This document shows positions 29,701 to 37,864 of a DNA stretch of 64,000 nt, piece after piece. The translations under genes were made by a program, and so were the position numbers. Origin of the DNA: Planctomicrobium piriforme (lineage in GTDB: Bacteria > Planctomycetota > Planctomycetia > Planctomycetales > Planctomycetaceae); assembly GCA_945860955.1 (NCBI GenBank), contig CAMATH010000012.1:29253-93252 (forward strand). Reading direction: 5' to 3'. Position 1 is the stretch's first letter. Each line of letters opens with the position of its first letter. Below the pieces are notes generated by a model. It saw only the letters and a program-made list of their open reading frames with translations. It made no database searches and was not told the origin of the DNA.

Positions 29701-32700
29701 ATTTTCGATATCGATTACGCCGACGGACTGGTTCGTCCCGACGCGATCATCTCGGTCTTCGATTCGGCGGGCCGACTGATTCTGGTCAGTCGCGATTCGA
29801 ATATCACCGACGATCAGCCCGGGCCGCTGCAGAACAATGGTCTAAGTGACATGTCCCGCGGCAGCGTGGGCAAACTCGATCCGTACATTGGTTCCGTGCA
29901 GTTGCCGACCGGCAATCCGGGTGCGACTGCGACCGCCGGCTTCACCTACTTTGTCGCGGTCTCGTCGAATGCCCAGCTTCCGCAAGCGATGAATGGGACG
30001 TTCCAGAGCGGTGCCGCCAATGGGCTGGTGCGTCTGGAGCCAATCAATTCCGTGAAGCGGATCGTGGAAGACCACATTGGTTTCACCGGCCATACGACGG
30101 GCGATCCCACCTCGGGTGTGACAGCCACGGTCGATCCGGTGAACACCACCGGACTGTTCCCGATCAACACGATCGCCCAGCTCCAGACCGAAGTCACACC
30201 CTGGACCTTGCGCGACGTCACGCTCTATGGCCTGGCGGGTGATCAGCTTGTGGGGATCAATCCCTCGACGGGTGCCTCGCTGTACAATGCGGGGACAACG
30301 GTGGGCGGGTTCCAGGGGAGCATCAAGATGCGCTCCGATGGTGTGCTGTTCGGTTTCCGCGGGCTTCCTGGGACACCCAACACGGTGGGTGCTTTGGTTC
30401 GCATCGATCCCGCGACCGGAGCGACCACCCAGATTGGCGTCGACAACATCCCCGATTTCAACGCGGGCACCAACCCGGCAGACCCCAACCAGCTCACTTC
30501 AGACACGGTCAATTCGTTCGCGTTTGTGCGAATCGGAACCGGCAACTACAACCTGTTCTACGCCGTCGACGACACGACCGGCCTGTATAACGGTGGAGTT
30601 CGCGCTTCGCGTCTGTACCAGGCTGATCCAGCCAGTGGAAACGCGAATGGCAATGTCCGTGGCGAAATCACGGCTGCCGGTTCGAACATCGGCACGACCA
30701 CGGGGATGGCCGAGATCAATGGAACGTTGTTTGGAGTCAGCTCGAACGGCTTCTTCTACAGCATTAACCAGGGTTCCGGCACGGCGTCGGTCATCAGGAA
30801 TTTCGGAACGCCGTTCCGCAGCCTGACGGAAGGGCCCAAGAACCTCAACAATGGTGCGATGGCGGGGCTGTTGTTCGCGACAACCGCGGCGGGCAATCTG
30901 GTCTGCTTCAACACCTCGGGTGTGCTGCAGCCCGTGTTCGCCGGAAACGCGTCACAGGTTCCCGTCGCCGCTGGCGGGATCCAGGGGATTTCGTTCTCGC
31001 CGCTCGACTGGAACCTGTGGCATCCGACGATGTCGCGAGGGGCCGATGCGGGTCACGGCATCAATGCAGCGTTCGATGAGTCGCGCGACTTCTCGAACGC
31101 GTCGATTCAACCGGCTCCAGCCTTTCCTCCCACAGTCACGCTTCTTCCGACCACCAACGAGCGCGCGGGCGGTGCCAGCTTCTACTTCGGCCTGGATGGT
31201 GGTTCGCCGATCGCGACGACAACCGCGCAGTACGGCGTGTCGAATGACTCCCGGAACGACCTGCTGTCGAACCCCGCGCTCCCGAATTCCTACAACCTGC
31301 CTGGAGGTGCGTTTGGCAGCCTGGTGTCAAATACCAGTTTCAGCCTCGCGACGTACCAGGCGATCGATAAGCCGACCCTGTACTTCAACTACTTCCTGGC
31401 GACCGACGGAACCAACAGCGCCATCGGCATGCGGGACAGTGCCCGGGTCCTCGCCTCGACAGACGGCGGAACCACCTGGACGCTGCTGGCGACGAACAAC
31501 AGCGTGAGGTCTCCCGCCGGGACCGCCACCCGGGAATTGCCAGCGTTCACATCCGCATCCAAGGCGATTTCGGCGCAGTCCAACCAGGCGGTCCAGGAAC
31601 TGTTCGACAACACCGGGGGATGGCGCCAGGCCCGCGTCGACCTGGCCGAGTATGCCGGCCAGGCGAATATCCGATTGCGGTTTGATTTCAGCACCGCCGG
31701 TGCCGCTCTCGCCGGCAGCCAGACCCAGGGTCTACCCGGTGACACGTTTGGTGTCGGGCCGAACAACTCCGGCCGCGCCGCGAACAACGCGTTTGAAGGG
31801 TTCTATATCGACGACATCATCGTCGGTTTGGCGGAGCGGGGCGAAATGGTGACCGGCGCGGTCGCCGACACCAACTTCTTCGCCGTCCCCACCAACCCCG
31901 ATCCCCAGGCTCCCACCCAATCCCTCGTCGGTCCCTACCAGTTGGAGATCCGCCGTGGTGAGCAGTATGGTACCCTGGTCAGCAAGGGGAACAGTGAAAT
32001 CACGATTGATCGGCAGTTCGACTCCAACGATCGGCTGACATCGGGATTCACGATCACGGCGGTTGCGGGCAATGCCCTGTTGGACGGACAGGCCTTCACG
32101 ATCAGCGATGGCGTCAACACGCTGACCTTTGAGTACGACAGCAACAGTTCGGTTCTTCCGGGCCGGGAACGGCTCGCGTTCACGAACGTCTCAACCGCCG
32201 CCCAGGTGGCCCAAACGATTCGCGACACGATCAACGCCGCGGCCGCCGCTGGCAAGTTTGTCGTCACCGCCACGCTGACCGACGACAACATCACCGCTGT
32301 CAACAACAACGGGAACTTCAAGGTCGACTTGTTCAAGGCGACCTCGATTTCCGGCGCGATTGCTCCCGACGTGATCGCGACAGTCAACAAGACGACCATT
32401 TCTGAAGTCGGGTCGACCTCGGCCGGCCAGGCGACTGTCACGGTCCGCCGGACCAATTCGACCGCCGCAGCCCTGACCGTCAACCTGCAGGCGATCGATC
32501 CGACCACCGGTGCGGTTTCGAACGCGATCACGCTCCCCGCCAGCGTGTCAATTCCGAGCGGTCTATCTTCGGTGACCTTCACCGTGTCCGGTCTGAACAA
32601 CACCCTGCTCGACTTCACCCGGTCTGTGCTGATCAGGCCGACGGTCGCCCGTTACAACTCGGTGTCGGCCCCGCTGGACGTCACCGATGACGAAACCGCG

Positions 32701-35700
32701 ACCCTGACGTTGTCCGCCGCCGGCGCGATCACGGAGGGCGAGTCGGCGATGGGCACGGTCACCATCAGCCGGGCCCCCAGCGTCCCTTTGACGATTCGCC
32801 TCAATTCGCTCGACACGTCCGAATTGGCCGTCCCGGCGACTGTCACGATTCTCGCGAACCAGACGTCGGCGACCTTCACGATCAACGCCCTCCAGGACAA
32901 CTTGAGGGATGGAAACATCGTGACGGGCGTGGTCGCGTCCGCGACCGGCGTGGCGTCGGGGATCGCTCCGATCACGGTCGTCGATACCAACACCGGTTCG
33001 ACTTCGATCCGTCAGACCCTCACCGTTGCCATCACCCCAACCAGCCTCGCCGACGGAGGTTCTGTCGGTGCCGCCACCGTCACCCGCACCGGACCGACCA
33101 CATCTCCCCTCACGGTCACACTGACTTCCACCAATCCGACGTTTCTGTCGGTCCCGGCGAGCGTCGTGATCCCCGCGAATTCAGCCTCCGTGAGCTTCAA
33201 CGTCACGCCGCGCAACAGCCGCTTGGCACTGTCACGCGAAATGGTTCTGGTTGCAGCGACGAATTCCAACTTCGACACTGTCGCCGACTTTGTTGACATC
33301 ACCGACGCGGATGTTCGCGCCTTGAGCGTCACGCTCAACGCGTCGTCCGTGGCCGAGGGGGGTACCGTCACCGGAACAGTCACCCGCAACAGCCTCACCA
33401 CCCAGGCGCTGGTTGTGACACTGTTCACCACCGATTCCTCGGAAGCGACAGTGCCGACCACGGTCACGATCCTCGCGGGGCAATCGTCAGCCACGTTCAC
33501 CGTGACGGCGACCGCCGACGGCGGAGAGGACGGCACTCAGTCGGTGCAGGTTGGAGCCACCGCCCGTGGATTCGCCACCGGCCTGACCGCGCTCTCGGTT
33601 CAAGATTCCCCTGTGGAAAACGGAACTCAATACAACCGGATGGGGGACACCAATACGGTTCGCGACCAGGGTCAGATTCAGATCTACGGCAACGCGATCT
33701 CGAATGTCTCTCAGTTCGGGATCGTCTCGAACAATACGCTGCGGGACCCGGTCACCGGGCTCCCCCGTCCCGGTTCCGCGATCAATACCCCGACACTCAA
33801 CAGCCAGCGGCTGGTCCCCGGGATCAATATCTCGAACAACCTGGTCTACAACTTTGGCCAGGGTGGAATCAACTTTGTGGGGACCGGCGCTGCCAATCCC
33901 ACGGGCGTGGTGTCGTTCGGTCGGATCGTCAACAACACGATCTTTGGCGATGTGGTTCCGGTCGGTGTCGGTATCTCTGTCTCGAACGGTGCCGGCCCGA
34001 CCGTCATGAACAACATCATCGCCAACACCCGCACCGGTGTGGCGGTGGACGCCAGTTCGATCGGCACCACGGTGGTCGACGCCTCGGTGTTCAAACAGAA
34101 CATCGCGAATCTCTCCGGCGGCGTCAGCGCCACCAACACGATCAACCTCACTCTGTTGACCGATCCGCTGTTCGTCAATCCGCTCACGGGCAACTTCTAC
34201 CTGGCCCCCGGGAGCCAGGCGATCGACAGTTCCCGCAACTCGTTGTCGGAACGGGCGGGGATCAGTTCGGTCAAGTCGCCGCTCGACATTCCGGTGTCGC
34301 CAATCATCGCTCCCGCCAACGACCGCTTCGGCCAGTTGCGGCTCGACGATCCCGCCGTCCCGAATGCGATCGGTCTCGGTGCCAACATCTTCATCGATCG
34401 CGGCGCGATTGAACGGGCCGACTTTTCGAAGCCGAAAGCCCGGCTCACCACGCCGCTCGATAACGGCGTTGGTGTGGATGGCGACTCGACGCTCGACACC
34501 GTGTTCATCACCGCTCCCACCGATCTCACGCAGATTGTGCTGCAACTGACCGATCTGGGGGTTGGGATCGACAACGCCACGGTGATTTCGTCCAACTTCA
34601 TCTTCGCGCAAGACGGGATCGTGCTGGTCGACGGCGTCGACTACCAGTTCGTCTACAACCAGAACACCCGACAGGTCTTCTTCCAGTCGATCTCGGTCTT
34701 CCCGCCCCAGAACAGTTACACCATCACGATCCCGGCCAACGCTGTGGCCGATCTGGCGGGGAACACTCTGCAACCCAACCAGTCCAACGGCACGACGGTC
34801 TTCACGATCATCGGGAACGCCGCTCCCGTGCTGACGCAGATCACGCCGTTGGCGGGCCTGAAGAACATCAACCAGGTCATCACCTTCGCCCAATTGGTCG
34901 CGGCCTCGGACCTGAAAGTGGTCACCGCGCACGATCTGACGAAAGCGTTCCGAATTGAAACGATCTCGGCGGGAACGCTGGTGATTCGCAAGTCGGGTCA
35001 GGTCAACGCGATTCCGGTCGTCCCCGGCGTGACGTTGTTCGAAGCGGGGGACACACTCACCTGGACCCCACCCGCCAACACGACTGGCATCACCACGGCG
35101 TTCACCGTGGTCGGTTACGACCCGCAGAACGCGGTGATCGCCCCGGCCCTGTCGCTGTCGTCTCCGGCGGTTGCGGTCAACGTTGACTTGGTCGACGTCC
35201 CCCCCACCATGACGGCGGTCGACACCAACCTGCTCGGGAACGCGACCGAGGATCTGCCCTTCACGATCACCTACGCGACTCTGTTGGGTGCGTCGAACGC
35301 GACTGACGCGAACAACGACCAGATCCGGTTCCACGTCACGTCGATTCAGGGGGGGACACTCAGGATCTCGTTCAACGGGGCCGCCCCGGTCGCGGTCGCC
35401 CTGGGAACGAGCGTGCTGGGACCCAACGACCGCCTGATCTGGACCCCGCCCCTCAACCAGAACAACCAGCTCAACCTCAACAACCCACTGGCAGCCTTCT
35501 CGGTCGTCGCTTTCGACGGAACCAACGATTCGTCCCCTGAAATTCCGGTGTTGATCAATGTCAATCCGGCCCAGGACGCGCCGATTCTGACCAAGGTCGA
35601 CACGTTGACCCTGGGTGGCAAAAACTCGCGGTTCAAGATCACCTACGCCACGCTTCTGGCCGCGTCGGATCTGCAAAACGTCGACGGTTACGACTCGGCG

Positions 35701-37608
35701 GGAATTCAGGTTGTTCCCGGTCACACCAAGGAATTCCGCGTGACGGCGATTCCCACGGGTGCCAAGTTGGAAATCCGCAAAGCCGCCACGCCGACCGTCA
35801 CCACCCCGGTGGTGATTGGAACGGGAGCGGGTTCGACGATCGTCAGTGTCGGTGACGTGTTGATCTGGACTCCCCCGACAGGTGTCTTCGGAGATGCCGT
35901 CCCGGCCTTCAGCGTGCTGGGTTACGACGGCGCGAACACCGCTCCGAACGACCTCTCGGCGTTGCCCGCCGTTCAGGTGACGGTGAGAGTGTTGAACGAA
36001 GTCGCTCCGAACCTGACGACGATCACCACGTTCGTCCGGCCGCGGTTTGTCGCCAGCACGATCACCTACCAGAACCTGGTCGCCAACTCCGACCTGACCT
36101 TCCAGCCCGGCAATACCGTCGCCTTCCGGATCACCAACATCGATCAGGGAACGCTGCTGATCAATGGTGCCGCCGCCACGGTCGGAACTCTGGTTCGGCC
36201 GGGAGACGTGCTGACGTGGTCGCTCCTCTCCTCGACAGGTGAACAAGACGCGTTTGATGTCGAAGCGGTGGATCTCAACAACACGCTGGTCTCACTCGAT
36301 CCGGTGCAGGTGAAAGTGAACCTGGTGAATGTCGCCCCGACGCTCACCACGCTGAACACCCTCTCGCTCGCCGACGAACAGACGCCGTTCGACATCACCT
36401 ACGCCACGCTGCTGGCGAATTCGAACGCCGCTGATGTCAACAACGACGCCCTGTCGTTCCGAATCGAGTCGGTGCCGGCCACCGGAACTCTGACGATCAC
36501 GAAGAACGGAGTCACCACGACCGCGGTCGTGGGAACGCTGGTCTCGACAGGTGACACCCTCACCTGGACCCCGGCCGCTGGCGTCACCGGCAGTGCGATC
36601 AACGCCTTCACCGTGAAGGCTTTTGACGGACTGCTCGCGTCGGCTGACCCCGCCGTCCAGGTCAAGATCAACGTTCGGCCGTGGGGTTCGGAATTCAGCC
36701 TGTCGGGGATCTGGACGATCAACGGCAAGCTGGCCCGAATTCAACAGAGTGGCGCGAACCTGACGTTCGTGAACGAAAACGGTGTCGGTTCGACCGGCAA
36801 GTATTTCGCCCGCGACAAGGTGACCGCGGTCGCCTACGGCCTGACCGCCACGGTCGACATCACCACCGCCGACCAGGGTCGGCTGGTCTTCTCGAACGGA
36901 GTGATCTGGCTGCGGATTTCGCTCGGTGGATCGTGGGCGGTCAACGGCAAGCTCGCGTCGATCGTTCAAAGCAACGACGTGCAGCTCACGTTCCTCAACG
37001 ATCGCAACCAGTCTTCGACCGGTGCGATCCTGTCGGCCACGTCGCTGATCGCGTCGAACTACCCGGCTGGCCAGGCGACGTTTGGCGACGGCAAGATCAA
37101 CTTCAACAATGGAGAAGTCTGGTCAAAGCTCGACCTGTCGCCGATCTACACCAGTTCGATCGATGGCAAGACCGTCGGTGTGGTCCAGAACGGGACGACA
37201 ACCCTCGGGTTCGTCGACCAGTTGGGGAACACCACCAGCGGTCGCTGGACAACCCCCACGACGGTGCTTGATGTCGGTCGGAACCGGACGGGAACGGTCA
37301 GTTCCGGCAAGATCACCTGGGCGGGTGGCGAAGTCTGGAACACCGCGTTGTCGATCAAGGGAACCCAGTCCGGTCAGCCGACCTCAAAAACTGTGACCAT
37401 CACCGCCACCGGGACGACGATGACCCTGACCGACGTGAACAACACCCAGTCGACGGTTCGCCTCAACGGGCCGAACACCCTGTTCGGAACGTCCGGTGTG
37501 TTCCGAAACATCATCGGTCAGCGACGCGGCAACAAGGTCTACTGGACGAACGGCCTCGTCTGGGAGAACTTCGACTTCAACGCTCTGAACGCTCTGTTCA
37601 CCGCGTAA
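23752..37608 (+). CDS. giant modular secreted protein with metzincin-type site
   Basis: About 4,618 residues from the ATG at 23752 (GGAG nine bases upstream); an upstream ATG at 23650 adds 34 residues without a ribosome site. The N-terminus is basic and carries LESRQLLAG near residue 60, the LExRxLLA motif common at the start of large exported planctomycete proteins. Regions in order: a beta-rich Ig-like start; a PPC-like domain (about 410-525); a metalloprotease-like segment with HEIGHSLGLAH (His706, His710, His716) and a Met-turn-like SVMG; right-handed beta-helix repeats (about 1080-1650); more PPC-like domains (about 1740-2070); a propeller-like LYGLAGDQLVGINP segment; Calx-beta-like repeats (about 2880-3290); a second beta-helix; about five cadherin-like repeats (about 3690-4310); and four C-terminal repeats of about 70-75 residues. 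It is probably a cell-surface adhesin or protease. A terminator follows. Confidence 0.9.
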   Translation: MRLAPFADFIKNVVLSTGRPGWLRAATRLELKAQAQDRRKSRRVSFTSSAEVLESRQLLAGPQLVNIAPNTGGFLANGQIRNEAPRELVFTFSPGATIDASTVDAGITVTRAGTDGIVGSGDDIQIPKGYVGVGPLPNQVTLRFADSLVDDQYRVSINGNLQNSLGQAFNNGTTQNTDFRVDFGGQVVSVVPQPVLRASVLTVADASAITDGDRVSVSAGSSAVTFQFHLIGGTGVVAAGNIAINYNLGDSATTLASRLSSAIQSASDDVASPLYKRIFPSASSNQVTLSGAEFSPVVGRTLTNATFLTAADGGLTQAADTVVVYFNQNPLVQALAENPAYYQVFDVATGKMYLPQTVRYDAVGNTAVLQFSADLPQSTFHIQIGAPAVANDTLGNAVNLGTLYVDGGINTVVGFIGDRGGISSDVRDFDLYAFRTGPNGTSGNASVFDFDSSFTNGVRLRLFSANGKQINSTTNSIQFNGLTPNTQYYIGVSGMGNNSYSPISGIASQNGVGTGSYKLQVVLDNSIVQNNDTSSFDTATQLGVLGANGFQVEGEIKAPGNQAYPPMPGGSDEPGHREIPVDGESNDAGTGTTPTIPAGIPRYFYNFQSIYGTDPQGNTLLNGITDTQKLRAREILEIYSRYLGIEFVETDEQGLTIVTGDPRAVDPTIPVGSVGGIAGGGLAIMNGNTDWGASEFGGAWFGVAFHEIGHSLGLAHSYDAPSVMGSGFETPAPPTGGSTPTELVLPGDVNLVAAQRLIPASSTDVNLYQFDLTQNGSINARAVAQQLRDSDGNPAPSLLDPVLSIFSETYVTAKLSSDFGTLNAVKLGFVAKQSGVGGNAIRLVVTKAALGAGVAPQVSVNGTTINIVLNTAGTTAQTLVNTLNANAAASALVTASVDSGVATTNISAPNTTYSPLSLTGGATNRTLVARNDDYFGRDSLVNLHLDKGRYYAAISSTGNTAFNPVVPGTGFGGRTDGIYQLALNFTADPQPSETLNDIRGVALDGDLDNRTGGAFDFWFKTGDTIFVDKANFNDVAPDGTTAHPYSTISQALALAQPGQIVRIVGNGGLDGDAATIDDNRPYLIGFDSQGANAEDGADFIVPQGVTVMIDAGAIIKLKGAIIDVGKTLPNIDRSGAALQVLGTPKQQVQFTSLGNDSIGGRSDSNDFVGPAAGNWGGIVFRQSSDFLGINGKLDGQDFQNKGVFLNSVNQASFSFGGGQVFDDSVLQVFNPVHVENLNSQSLRYARPNIWFNNITASADAAMSADPNSFANTVDRSGPFIRGNKVSGNSVNGMFIRVRTNFGQPIDSLQVPARIDDIDITYVLPENLFIDGGAGGPYLPDPSDITHAGWQARVAGSLVLDPGVILKLSGSRIQMNVGGSQFLAEGTAALPIVMTSLRDDTFGAGGSFDTGSDGTAPVTRGDWAGLFFTANSSGSIDHAIVQYAGGTAAVAGQFDGFNPIAIQQADVRVANTLFENNAGGLASTNRDGLQSNQSATVFVRGAQPVIVNNTFINNGGNVISVNANALNSLEVSDWGRSTGTLSAATQYKNNTGPLVAGNRMLGNETNGMEVRGEGITTETIWDDSDIVHVLRGQVIEDINRHTFGGIRLASGNESSLVVKLDGPNAGFTVTGIPLDINDRIGGTLQVIGSAQYPVIFTSLRDDTAGAGFQPNGLPLLDTNNDGNLSVPTPGDWRSLRLQQLSNDRNAAVALETEVASNSAEQNGTPGTAQFLGSLAPQMASDNVNEKKGGNDYQPYAYEVHGILSAPSDVDVYSFTANKGTEVWFDISRTTSSLDTVLEVIDANGTVLATSNDSQLLDQAGQAIPRPLMKDANVGGDFYTTNPRDAGMRVVLPGSAAVNTYFVRVKSNQGLTAGQYNLQVRIRQLYEAPGSTVRFADIRYATNGVEVLGLPGRSPLTGEGTEIPGNNSFGSATNLGNLLQTDMATLSVSGTLSTASQVDWYQFRMQYDLLQVISGSSDGNKTLAAIFDIDYADGLVRPDAIISVFDSAGRLILVSRDSNITDDQPGPLQNNGLSDMSRGSVGKLDPYIGSVQLPTGNPGATATAGFTYFVAVSSNAQLPQAMNGTFQSGAANGLVRLEPINSVKRIVEDHIGFTGHTTGDPTSGVTATVDPVNTTGLFPINTIAQLQTEVTPWTLRDVTLYGLAGDQLVGINPSTGASLYNAGTTVGGFQGSIKMRSDGVLFGFRGLPGTPNTVGALVRIDPATGATTQIGVDNIPDFNAGTNPADPNQLTSDTVNSFAFVRIGTGNYNLFYAVDDTTGLYNGGVRASRLYQADPASGNANGNVRGEITAAGSNIGTTTGMAEINGTLFGVSSNGFFYSINQGSGTASVIRNFGTPFRSLTEGPKNLNNGAMAGLLFATTAAGNLVCFNTSGVLQPVFAGNASQVPVAAGGIQGISFSPLDWNLWHPTMSRGADAGHGINAAFDESRDFSNASIQPAPAFPPTVTLLPTTNERAGGASFYFGLDGGSPIATTTAQYGVSNDSRNDLLSNPALPNSYNLPGGAFGSLVSNTSFSLATYQAIDKPTLYFNYFLATDGTNSAIGMRDSARVLASTDGGTTWTLLATNNSVRSPAGTATRELPAFTSASKAISAQSNQAVQELFDNTGGWRQARVDLAEYAGQANIRLRFDFSTAGAALAGSQTQGLPGDTFGVGPNNSGRAANNAFEGFYIDDIIVGLAERGEMVTGAVADTNFFAVPTNPDPQAPTQSLVGPYQLEIRRGEQYGTLVSKGNSEITIDRQFDSNDRLTSGFTITAVAGNALLDGQAFTISDGVNTLTFEYDSNSSVLPGRERLAFTNVSTAAQVAQTIRDTINAAAAAGKFVVTATLTDDNITAVNNNGNFKVDLFKATSISGAIAPDVIATVNKTTISEVGSTSAGQATVTVRRTNSTAAALTVNLQAIDPTTGAVSNAITLPASVSIPSGLSSVTFTVSGLNNTLLDFTRSVLIRPTVARYNSVSAPLDVTDDETATLTLSAAGAITEGESAMGTVTISRAPSVPLTIRLNSLDTSELAVPATVTILANQTSATFTINALQDNLRDGNIVTGVVASATGVASGIAPITVVDTNTGSTSIRQTLTVAITPTSLADGGSVGAATVTRTGPTTSPLTVTLTSTNPTFLSVPASVVIPANSASVSFNVTPRNSRLALSREMVLVAATNSNFDTVADFVDITDADVRALSVTLNASSVAEGGTVTGTVTRNSLTTQALVVTLFTTDSSEATVPTTVTILAGQSSATFTVTATADGGEDGTQSVQVGATARGFATGLTALSVQDSPVENGTQYNRMGDTNTVRDQGQIQIYGNAISNVSQFGIVSNNTLRDPVTGLPRPGSAINTPTLNSQRLVPGINISNNLVYNFGQGGINFVGTGAANPTGVVSFGRIVNNTIFGDVVPVGVGISVSNGAGPTVMNNIIANTRTGVAVDASSIGTTVVDASVFKQNIANLSGGVSATNTINLTLLTDPLFVNPLTGNFYLAPGSQAIDSSRNSLSERAGISSVKSPLDIPVSPIIAPANDRFGQLRLDDPAVPNAIGLGANIFIDRGAIERADFSKPKARLTTPLDNGVGVDGDSTLDTVFITAPTDLTQIVLQLTDLGVGIDNATVISSNFIFAQDGIVLVDGVDYQFVYNQNTRQVFFQSISVFPPQNSYTITIPANAVADLAGNTLQPNQSNGTTVFTIIGNAAPVLTQITPLAGLKNINQVITFAQLVAASDLKVVTAHDLTKAFRIETISAGTLVIRKSGQVNAIPVVPGVTLFEAGDTLTWTPPANTTGITTAFTVVGYDPQNAVIAPALSLSSPAVAVNVDLVDVPPTMTAVDTNLLGNATEDLPFTITYATLLGASNATDANNDQIRFHVTSIQGGTLRISFNGAAPVAVALGTSVLGPNDRLIWTPPLNQNNQLNLNNPLAAFSVVAFDGTNDSSPEIPVLINVNPAQDAPILTKVDTLTLGGKNSRFKITYATLLAASDLQNVDGYDSAGIQVVPGHTKEFRVTAIPTGAKLEIRKAATPTVTTPVVIGTGAGSTIVSVGDVLIWTPPTGVFGDAVPAFSVLGYDGANTAPNDLSALPAVQVTVRVLNEVAPNLTTITTFVRPRFVASTITYQNLVANSDLTFQPGNTVAFRITNIDQGTLLINGAAATVGTLVRPGDVLTWSLLSSTGEQDAFDVEAVDLNNTLVSLDPVQVKVNLVNVAPTLTTLNTLSLADEQTPFDITYATLLANSNAADVNNDALSFRIESVPATGTLTITKNGVTTTAVVGTLVSTGDTLTWTPAAGVTGSAINAFTVKAFDGLLASADPAVQVKINVRPWGSEFSLSGIWTINGKLARIQQSGANLTFVNENGVGSTGKYFARDKVTAVAYGLTATVDITTADQGRLVFSNGVIWLRISLGGSWAVNGKLASIVQSNDVQLTFLNDRNQSSTGAILSATSLIASNYPAGQATFGDGKINFNNGEVWSKLDLSPIYTSSIDGKTVGVVQNGTTTLGFVDQLGNTTSGRWTTPTTVLDVGRNRTGTVSSGKITWAGGEVWNTALSIKGTQSGQPTSKTVTITATGTTMTLTDVNNTQSTVRLNGPNTLFGTSGVFRNIIGQRRGNKVYWTNGLVWENFDFNALNALFTA

Positions 37609-37623
37609 GGTCACTGGATTGAA

Positions 37624-37657
37624 CTCTCCGCTCAGATCGTGGGATCTGAGCGGAGAG
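37624..37657 (+). terminator. rho-independent-like terminator behind the giant gene
   Basis: Perfect 15-bp inverted repeat: CTCTCCGCTCAGATC at 37624-37638 and its complement at 37643-37657, with loop GTGG, 15 bases after the giant-gene stop. The following T run is poor (ATTGTCG), so the stem is the main evidence. Confidence 0.75.
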
Positions 37658-37775
37658 ATTGTCGCGCTGTTCAGAGCCGCGCCCGTCAGGAAGTGGTTGT
37701 CGTTATTCCGCGTGTACGCTCCGTTCTTGATCGCGGCGCACGACGAGTGGTGAACAGGACCATGCTGCACGGGGC

Positions 37776-37807
37776 GGTAACGTAGATTAAAATCCACGCT
37801 ACCCTCC
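37776..37807. repeat. palindromic REP-like element, copy 2
   Basis: Same 32-base element as at 17206-17237 with three differences (29 of 32 identical). Two of the differences, at positions 9 and 24, weaken the stem. It lies between the giant gene and the convergent kinase-like gene. Confidence 0.65.
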
Positions 37808-37864
37808 CCCAAACTCACCTGCCACGTGAGGATCGTAGACCACGACATTGTCGTGGACGGCTCC

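Noticed and set aside
33487..36246. Antisense open frame of 919 codons inside the giant gene (and others at 24550-26322 and 26491-28062)
   Set aside because: They mirror the codon bias of the plus-strand gene, have no recognisable motifs, are full of Arg/Asp/Gly/Val, and the sense frame carries clear domains throughout.
37609..37864. Coding frame on the minus strand downstream of the giant gene
   Set aside because: The 164-codon frame runs through the terminator hairpin and the palindromic repeat and has no recognised motif.
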